NCBI GenBank assembly: GCA_949316235.1
Contig: OX438748.1
Span: forward strand, 28,018,836 to 28,082,835
Source: Oegoconia quadripuncta
Lineage: Eukaryota; Arthropoda; Insecta; Lepidoptera; Autostichidae
Reading direction: 5' to 3'
Length of the DNA: 64,000 nt
A program made the position numbers and the translations under genes. Position 1 is the first letter of the stretch, and each line of letters starts with the position of its first letter. Below, one piece after another: positions 57,240-64,000 of the stretch. The notes beneath the pieces are model-generated. The model worked only from the letters and a program-made list of their open reading frames with translations, ran no database searches and had not been told where the DNA came from.

Positions 57240-57545
57240 ACGAGAATGTGGCAACGCGTACAGAATTGTCACAGCATCGTAGAGATCTTATAGCGTACAA
57301 GTGTCGGGACACGTAGGGCAACATAGAGGATACCCCATAGGTTTTGGTGTATCACCACACAAGCACCGGTTGTCGTCCGTGTAGCCCTTGGACATATTCT
57401 CTCGGCATCTACCGACTCCGGTACGCAGTCTGTTGAGTGACTTCCATACGGGCCACTGCTGCGTGAACGGATGGAAGCTTCTCTGCAGGTGTTATAAAGT
57501 TCGATAGTTAGAGCTCTTCCCACAATTAACGTGGCATGATGATAA
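57240..57545 (-). pseudogene. Non-LTR ORF2 C-terminal relic
   Basis: The minus strand reads WPVWKSLNRLRTGVGRCREN, then GYTDDNRCLCGDTPKPMGYP and CCPTCPDTCTL. This is the cysteine-rich end of a lepidopteran LINE ORF2. No upstream RT core. Confidence 0.65.
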
Positions 57546-57679
57546 CAATAATATAATAAATATCTTTGCACATACAAACAGCGCCATCTAGTTCCACACT
57601 AAGCAAATAGGCTTGTATTATGGATAACAGATGGTTGATACACTACACAAATACATTTTTTTTTGTAAATAAATACATA

Positions 57680-57947
57680 CAGGGCGTCCCAAAGTTATGG
57701 GACATGAAGGGGAAGTACCTTAAATATTGTAGATAGTGAATTTTGCTCAAAGAAGACTTTATGTTATTTTTAAAAGTTAGTAATTCTGCATTCATAGATT
57801 TTCTAAAAATTACTTGCTTCGGCTGGGAATCGAACCGACTTAAATGTGAAAAAAAAAACACCCTACTTTTATGATGCCAATCGAAAGAATAGCTAAAAAA
57901 TAATAACTCTGCCTAAGTAACATAGTATTTTAAAAGAAAGGAACAAC
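57680..57947 (+). repeat. Left 268-bp terminal inverted repeat
   Basis: Pairs with 59,532-59,799, 265 of 268 identical by eye. It contains GGAATCGAACC (57,826-57,836), the inverse of a consensus pol III B box. Confidence 0.9.
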
Positions 57948-58189
57948 ATAAAATGATTGAGTCAAATTTCAAGAAAGTTATTTATTGCCGACGACGTTCG
58001 AAAAGTAGCGATATTATCATTCCAAAGATAGCATTGATTATTCGTAAATAAGTACCCACTTCATAAAATAGGTACTAACATAGTTTTCCTTATTATAAGT
58101 GCACGTGTAGATGAAATGATAAAACTTGTATTTCAATACGTCCTCTGTAAGCTAGACAGAAGGCAAATTAAAAACAAAAATAAATAATT

Positions 58190-58330
58190 TATAATTTGAA
58201 AATGGAACAGTTTATGACAGCGTTTGTTTGAATGCATACTTTTTAAGATATTTTAAAAAGAAGTGATATTTTTAAATGTTGTTCTTAAATTTGAAAATGG
58301 AACAGTATGTGCGAGCGTTTGTTTTTCGGA
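58190..58330 (+). repeat. Diverged duplication upstream of the transposase
   Basis: AATTTGAAAATGGAACAGT with GCGTTTGTTT occurs at about 58,192 and again at 58,289. May hold promoter or transposase-binding sites; inference only. Confidence 0.5.
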
Positions 58331-58391
58331 TATTGATCTGTTTAGTCTCAATTCACTTACACAAGTGTTATTGTGTTAATTTATTGCGAAC

Positions 58392-59453
58392 ATGGCATAT
58401 CAAGTAAGTTTTGATCTAATGGAAGCATATTTTTTGAACGATAAAGATATCTCTAGAAGTTTGCGGTGGTATGGCGTAAAATATCCTGATAGACAAATAC
58501 CGTCTCGTAAAGTTTTGAAAAGGCTTGTGAACAATTTGAAAACTCTGGGACGTTTCGATAAACGCCCAAGAGAACCACAGCAAGAAAACCATACGATCAA
58601 CGACGAAGAACTTGGTATTTTAATTTACTTTTCGGCTTTTCCGAAAGCATCGGTGAGAGAAGGAGAACATGAAATTGGAGTTTCAAAAAGTAAAATACAC
58701 CGTGTATTAAAAAAACACGGTTTTAAGAGTTATGTTGAAGGGCGATTGGTTCAAAAATTACTTCCGGGCGATACAGAAAGGAGAAAAAATTTCTGTCTTG
58801 ATATCCAGGCACGATTGCTCGAAGATCCAAATTTTTTGGATAATATTATTTGGACAGACGAATCTAACTTTAGCAATAACGGTATGTATAACCGCAACAA
58901 TAATCGTATTTGGTCTAAAGAAAATCCCCTACGAGTGACTGAAACTAATAACCAAGTGCGTTTTTCACTCAACTGTTGGTGCGGACTTTTAAAAAACCGG
59001 GTTTTCTTAATCCATTTTTACCAAGGAACCTTGAACACAGAAAAGTATTTAGGAATACTTCAAATTTTAAGGGATAAGATAAGAAACCATTCCGCGGCGG
59101 AGCAAGAAAACTTAATTTTCCAACAAGATGGAGCTCCGGCTCATAATAGTCGGAGAGCAGCAGATTTTCTAAATGAATGTTTTCCTACATGGATTGGTAC
59201 AAATGGACCGATTAGATGGCCGGCCAGATCCCCGGACCTCACACCATTAGATTTCTTCTTTTGGGGATACGTGAAAGATATGCTATACAAAAAGCGATAC
59301 GAGAACGTAGGCGAGTTGCAAACAGAATTGTGCCATATCACATCGAGTGTTCACCATAAAATGATTAGAAAATCAACAGGCAGCGGGCTCATTAAAAGAT
59401 TGGCGATTTGCGTAAGACAAGAGGGATCACATTTTGAGCATTTAATTAATTAA
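58392..59453 (+). CDS. Tc1/mariner-superfamily transposase, DD40D type
   Basis: 353 residues, a normal length for the superfamily. The N-terminal ~115 residues look like two helix-turn-helix units (about 5-60, DUF4817-like, and 70-112 with GVSKSKIHRVLKKHGFKSY) that bind the inverted repeats. The catalytic core has D156 (IIWTDESNF), D246 (FQQDGAPAH) and D287 (SPDLTPLDFFFWG). Forty residues separate D246 and D287, so the triad is DD40D rather than the DD34D of classic mariner or the DD34E of Tc1. The enzyme cuts at the element ends and inserts at TA. The ATG at 58,392 is the first in frame and precedes the HTH. No stop or frameshift; probably functional. Confidence 0.93.
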   Translation: MAYQVSFDLMEAYFLNDKDISRSLRWYGVKYPDRQIPSRKVLKRLVNNLKTLGRFDKRPREPQQENHTINDEELGILIYFSAFPKASVREGEHEIGVSKSKIHRVLKKHGFKSYVEGRLVQKLLPGDTERRKNFCLDIQARLLEDPNFLDNIIWTDESNFSNNGMYNRNNNRIWSKENPLRVTETNNQVRFSLNCWCGLLKNRVFLIHFYQGTLNTEKYLGILQILRDKIRNHSAAEQENLIFQQDGAPAHNSRRAADFLNECFPTWIGTNGPIRWPARSPDLTPLDFFFWGYVKDMLYKKRYENVGELQTELCHITSSVHHKMIRKSTGSGLIKRLAICVRQEGSHFEHLIN

Positions 59454-59531
59454 TTTACAAAAAAATACCTACTTAATTGACTACGGCAGTTTCATGTATG
59501 TTTTTTATTTGATTAAAATGATTAATTTCAC

Positions 59532-59799
59532 GTTGTTCCTTTCTTTTAAAATACTATGTTACTTAGGCAGAGTTATTATTTTTTAGCTATTCTTTCGATT
59601 GGCATCATAAAAGTAGGGTGTTTTTTTTTTCACATTTGAGTCGGTTCGATTCCCAGCCGAAGCAAATAATTTTTAGAAAATCTATGAATGCAGAATTACT
59701 AACTTTTAAAAATAACATAAAGTCTTCTTTGAGCAAAATTCACTATCTACGATATTTAAGGTACTTCCCCTTCATGTCCCATAACTTTGGGACGCCCTG
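59532..59799 (-). repeat. Right 268-bp terminal inverted repeat
   Basis: Inverse of 57,680-57,947. It contains GGTTCGATTCC at 59,643-59,653, a perfect match to the pol III B-box consensus. Confidence 0.9.
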
Positions 59800-59932
59800 T
59801 ATATAAATGAAAAACATCCATAACTCGGGTACACATGTCCGTATTCATCACATATGCCCCTAGCGGGATTCGAACCCGCGACCTTTTGGTATAGCAGTCA
59901 GCATTTTTAACCACTACACCAAACAGGTCGTC

Positions 59933-62284
59933 AATTATGATGTCGTCAAGATGATGAATTAAAGTAAACCTGTTAACCAATTTCTAATTCTTCAGCACAT
60001 CATTCCTGTTTTAAAAAATAAAAATAGTAGTGATATGTGAACAATCTGGAGAGAGTTATTGTTTACACCATCTGCACAATACCCCAGTAAGGATACGTAA
60101 ACTTTGGAATACAACTTCTTATAAATGTACCTAATTTTTTGCACGTTGATGAATACATATCTATCAGTGAAATAATAAAAATGTTGTCTAACCAGTCGAT
60201 AGCTTACTGTAGTTATATAGTGTAGGTATTTAGTTACAAACCCTACATTATTAAATTAAAATTACCACTATGAACTTCATAGCGTCGTGGAAGATGCTAA
60301 GATCTCGTAAAACTATTTATTAACAACCATTCCTTTTATAGTTCGATGATTCATGACAGTTTTTGGGGAATTTCTTTAAAAATATAGAGAAGTTATTGAT
60401 CGATTTTTTAGAAAATATTTACATGAGTTCTCAGAATCTTCAGCGACGCAATGAAGTTCACGGGGATAATTTTAATTTAATATTATACGTGTCATATTTA
60501 ATTTAAGACCTATGCTCTTGTCGGTGGAGTAATGACCACGTCTCTCTGCTTTCTGTCATTATTTAACCTCTTGGAACGTCACTACATTCACCTTTTCTTT
60601 CACTTGGTTAAAGTAATTAAGATTATCGGAAGTAAAAATCGTTCGCTTACTGGATTTTATGTGGCAAGTCGTACGTATATCCTCAGGCGAATTGTCTAAC
60701 TCAAAAATCATCGGGCAAATAATTTTCAACAAACCCTTTGTGGACTCGACTTCGAATTAATATCATATAATTAGTAATGAAGTAGAATAGTTTCCATTTA
60801 AATTTTAAAATCATATTGTTAACTAAATGATTCGTGAAGTTTCCCAACGGAAAACATCATTAACTACACAAACATAATCTTGACTAGACGATCGCAGATG
60901 TTTTGTACCTTGAGCTAAGAAAGATATGGTCCCAGACTTTCAGAAGCGAAGACCGATATCACATGATTCCTATCGGCTTCACTTTAGGAATTTGTCAATA
61001 AAGTTAATCTAAATGAGAAACGATTTATTTCAACACAATATTAACAAAAAAAGTTTAATAAAATGGAACGGATCGAAAGGGAACATAACGGAACAGAATG
61101 GATCAAAAAGGAATAGAAAAAAATAACTTTATTTATTGAGAATGATTTGCCTTTCGTGTATTGTAATTTCTGTCTTATGTTTGTTCAATATATGTTTGTA
61201 TACTTATACGCAATAAAGTGTTAAAATAAAAATAAAATAAATAAATGATTCGCGATACATTTTATGCAACGGGTTAGAGTATTTCTGAAACAACACATGA
61301 GTTTCGCAATTGTGCCATAGATTATTTAATAGTTGTATCAGACCAACAATAAGGATCTGACTCAGATTATGGTGTTTCAGGTGAGACCCACGACCCACAC
61401 CGCTAATAATTCTTCTTTTAAAGATTTTTACTAAATTAGTGACTACCTGAATGACAAAATCCCTTGGTTTACTTCGATCAGCTCACAAAATTTATGTAAT
61501 TGTTTAACTTAAATAATTGAATTAAAAAAAAACAGAAAAAACCAAGTGGATTTTCCTCTGTAAGCATACTCATTAATACAATTAATGAGATATAGCCCCC
61601 CCCCCCCCTTTTTAATTCCGGAGCCTGTGAAGTGAAAAAATCAAGACGATTTTGATACGACTTGTAAAACTCTTGACTAAATGTAGTCTAATTTGCATAT
61701 CGGAGACCGTCGCGCTTCTGGCACCGCCACTCGACCAAACTAAACCACCAGCGATTAAAAATTGATTGAGCCGTTTTGGTGGTACACATACAGACTGAGT
61801 TAACTACCCTCATTTTCGAATGACAATTAAAAATACTTGAACTCAAGTCCAGTAATGCACTTGTCTAAAAATTTGCAAATATTTTTTTTTCCCTTAAAAT
61901 TTAAATCTCATGCACACTCTATCCCCTTCGTACATTCACATTCCTGCAATGGTTTCGTCTCGCTTCATTAACAGCTATTAATCACCCCCCGTCCTCCAGC
62001 GACCTTGGACCCCTAGTTACACTAATGTAGGGCCTGTATAAATTGTTAGGGCGGATTCCGATTGGTTACTACGCCGCAGAGATTTAAATTTATTGGAGAG
62101 GATAGATGCTAAATAAATGCTATAGTTCGTAAAGAGCTCTCTTGATTGTCCTAACTTTAAAGAGAAAGCGTCGTAATTAATAACATGAGAGAACTCATAC
62201 TCATAATTTTTTATTTCCATAAGCATCATTAGAGCATTTCGACACGTCAACATTGGTAAATGGAACAACAGCAATTGTATCATC
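59933..62284. other. No gene recognised
   Basis: AT-rich non-repetitive-looking sequence. A C-run lies at about 61,597-61,608. Open frames (61,204-61,398 minus, 62,017-62,289 minus) have no recognisable domain. Confidence 0.4.
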
Positions 62285-62350
62285 ATCATCAGCCCGTAAA
62301 CATCCCACTGCAGGGATATAGGCCTTCCCTCGTAAATGAGGGAGTATTCT
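62285..62350. repeat. Common lepidopteran LINE-derived phrase
   Basis: CATCATCAGCCCGTAAACAT, CCCACTGCAGGGATATAGGC: a widely dispersed fragment by recollection. Confidence 0.45.
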
Positions 62351-62433
62351 ATTGTATCATGCGGATAAATTAATTATGTAAAATAAGAGATAGTAGCTGC
62401 TGTAAAGGGGCATAGGTGTCGATTCGGATGTAC

Positions 62434-62545
62434 ACTAACTAAACTAAAACCAGTTTTGGAGTGGTGCCGTCGCATCGTACTGTTCCAGGGAAAAAGAGAC
62501 AGTACTACTTTGAAACTGGTTTTGGTTAATTTTAGTTCTTCGTAG
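62434..62545. mobile_element. Small foldback element (MITE-like)
   Basis: AACTAAACTAAAACCAGTTT near 62,440 is inverted near 62,510-62,540 (AAACTGGTTTTGGTTAATTT). The inner arms TGGTGCCGTC / GACAGTACTAC also pair loosely. Confidence 0.5.
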
Positions 62546-62549
62546 TAGC

Positions 62550-63130
62550 TTCGCCTGCGTGGACCAAATTTATCGCGGAAATTTGTTTATCCCGAGGGAA
62601 CTACTCACTTTATCGGGATAAAAAATATCCTATCTTTTAATATAGTATATGTCCTACCTATATACCAAATTTCAACCAAATCCGTTCAGCCGTTTCCCGT
62701 GATTGAGCAACAAACAAACAAATAAACAAACAAAGAAACAAATAAACAAACAAAGAAACAAATAAACAAACAAACAAACAAACATCGCCTCCGTGGCTCA
62801 ATGTAAACAACACTGAGTTTACGATTCGGACGTCGCGGGTTCGATCCCCAGCGGGGTACATGTTTATGTACTCGGTTTGGTTGGTGTCCGCCTGGCTAGC
62901 TACCACCATCTTATCTAAATCTGCCGCCAAGCAGCAATGTTAATAGCATTGTTGGGTTCCGGTTGTCAGATATAAGATAGCCAGTCCCCCAAATGTGTTG
63001 GGGTTTCCGGGTTAGTACGCTTCCACCTTCGACCTCATCTTCACTTAACATCAGGTGTGATTGAGGTCAAGTACGAACCGTCGTGCATAAAAAAAAAAAT
63101 CCAAACTTTCGCATTTATTATATTAGTTAA
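62550..63130 (+). repeat. RTE-like 3' tail with nested SINE
   Basis: GCTTCGCCTGCGTGGACC, TTTATCGCGGAAATTTGTTT, CAACCAAATCCGTTCAGCCG, an AAACAAACAAATAAAC array, then after the SINE CCAAACTTTCGCATTTATTA. Confidence 0.7.
62787..63100 (+). mobile_element. SINE family A, copy 11
   Basis: GCCTCCGTGGCTCAATGTAA, box B GGTTCGATCCC and end GAACCGTCGTGCATAAAAAA. ATC occurs at both junctions with the RTE tail. Confidence 0.85.
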
Positions 63131-64000
63131 TATTATTTAGTCAGATTGCCGTTCTGTAAGTCCCAGTATATTACCAGGGATTTTTATTATAAAATCATAC
63201 AATTTCCCAAATAGGATTGTTAGATCTTTGCAGTCGGAACAAGGGAGTGGATTTTTTTATTTTTATAGCGGCTGTTAAATGAATGAAAGTCACTATTCTT
63301 ATAGTACTGAATATTTCAGATACATGATCGGGAAGACACATTGTAAATGTCACTATCATCATCATCGACAGACTTACACGTCCCCACTGTTGGGGCACAG
63401 CCTCCTCTCACTGGGAGAGTTGTATCAGATTAGTGGCCACCTAACAGTGTTTTGAAGCCGCTCCTCTAAACCACCTAAGTAAGTGGCTTAAATGACTGCA
63501 TGTAATTGAAATATATCCGCGATCGAGTATTTAGCGTGCCCCTCGAAATAAAAAAAAACACTCTTATTTAAATGCCTACATTGCTGACCGCGCCAGTTAT
63601 TGCTTACCTTCGCTAATCGAAAACGAATGGCCTTTGCGACTGCTTCAAGAATACTGTTCCATTTTGGTCTTTATAATATCTGGACATTATGACTTATATT
63701 TATGATTGACTGGATTAGCATTTGACCACAATCTTACCTGATGCAAAGTGACGATGTGGTCGAAGATGAAGCACGCGATTTCAGTAAATGCCTATTCACT
63801 CTATTCTTGAAGATCCCAAGGTTGTAGGATTCAGGAAGACTGACGCCGGAAACCACGTTTTGGCTGTTCGCAAATGAAGAGTCGAAGTTCTTAGTGCGAA
63901 TGTTCGGTATATTAACTATATACGGGTGGAATCCCTCCTGTCGGCTAGGTTCAGAATGTGGAAGAGCGACGGTGGAATAAGATTATACTATAATTCCAAC
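63131..64000. other. LINE scraps, no gene
   Basis: 63,355-63,480 has the CATCATCATCGACAGACTTA phrase. 63,720-63,990 has GCATTTGACCACAATCTTAC and GTGGAAGAGCGACGGTGG, typical of LINE-derived fragments; a related GTTTGACCACAATCTCAGCC is at 19,078. No intact frame. Confidence 0.45.

Larger units (their letters stand above)
57680..59799 (+). mobile_element. Complete Tc1/mariner-superfamily element, 2,120 bp
   Basis: Inverted ends start CAGGGCGTCCCAAAGTTATG and are flanked by TA (57,678-57,679 and 59,800-59,801). The terminal inverted repeats are 268 bp each with three mismatches. One intact transposase ORF lies inside. High arm identity and the open frame point to a recent insertion. It interrupts a family B SINE. 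Confidence 0.93.
57550..59932 (-). mobile_element. SINE family B, copy 7, split by the mariner element
   Basis: Tail part 57,550-57,679 (CAGCGCCATCTAGTTCCACA); head part 59,800-59,932 ending CACCAAACAGGTCGT. The two parts join at the TA duplicated by the mariner insertion. Confidence 0.85.

Noticed and set aside
57643..57861. Minus-strand 72-residue ORF and its near twin at 59,618-59,806
   Set aside because: Both are the same reading of the two inverted repeat arms of the mariner element, not a gene.

Overview
The window is AT-rich eukaryotic DNA dominated by transposable elements. The mix of elements points to an insect, most likely a moth or butterfly: a Jockey-type non-LTR retrotransposon, R1-like and RTE-like 3' fragments, three tRNA-derived SINE families in many copies, an intact mariner-type element and several MITEs. 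This assignment rests on family resemblance recalled from memory, not on a search. I see no clear single-copy host gene, no genuine tRNA or rRNA gene, no CRISPR array and no bacterial operon.

Layout. 1 to about 6,060: a Jockey-like retrotransposon with open ORF1 and ORF2 and tandem 5' UTR monomers that run off the left edge. 6,161-20,610: a graveyard of SINEs, RTE tails and reverse-transcriptase relics. 20,611-37,160: a 16.55-kb DNA element (see below). 37,161-57,550: more nested repeats, including a 5'-truncated R1-like insertion (42,027-43,085) inside a SINE and a 5S-rRNA-derived sequence near 56,810. 57,680-59,799: a young, apparently complete Tc1/mariner-superfamily element with 268-bp terminal inverted repeats, inserted in a SINE. 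59,800-64,000: the rest of that SINE, AT-rich sequence, a foldback element, an RTE tail carrying a SINE, and LINE scraps.

The most interesting object is 20,611-37,160. It begins and ends with inverted CACTGAGAAAAA termini, is flanked by the 2-bp repeat CA, and interrupts a decayed retrotransposon reading frame that rejoins when the element and one CA are removed. The left subterminal zone is a tandem array with an exact 403-bp period. The right one holds a ~194-bp array and a ~78-bp array, all rich in AGGTAAAT, TTAACCTA and ACGTAA-type words. Between them lies a seven-exon gene whose splice sites and phases are all consistent and which predicts a 536-residue protein with an N-terminal SAM domain. 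Eight bases after its stop lies a second same-strand ORF with two C2H2/C2HC-type zinc fingers that looks cut short. I read this as a giant CACTA/EnSpm-like element carrying accessory genes, with the transposase lost or lying outside what I can recognise.

The only likely active machinery is the mariner transposase (DD40D triad, 265 of 268 TIR bases matching) and possibly the Jockey ORF1/ORF2 pair. The remaining features are mostly non-autonomous or dead copies nested in each other, which lets the insertion order be read at several places.
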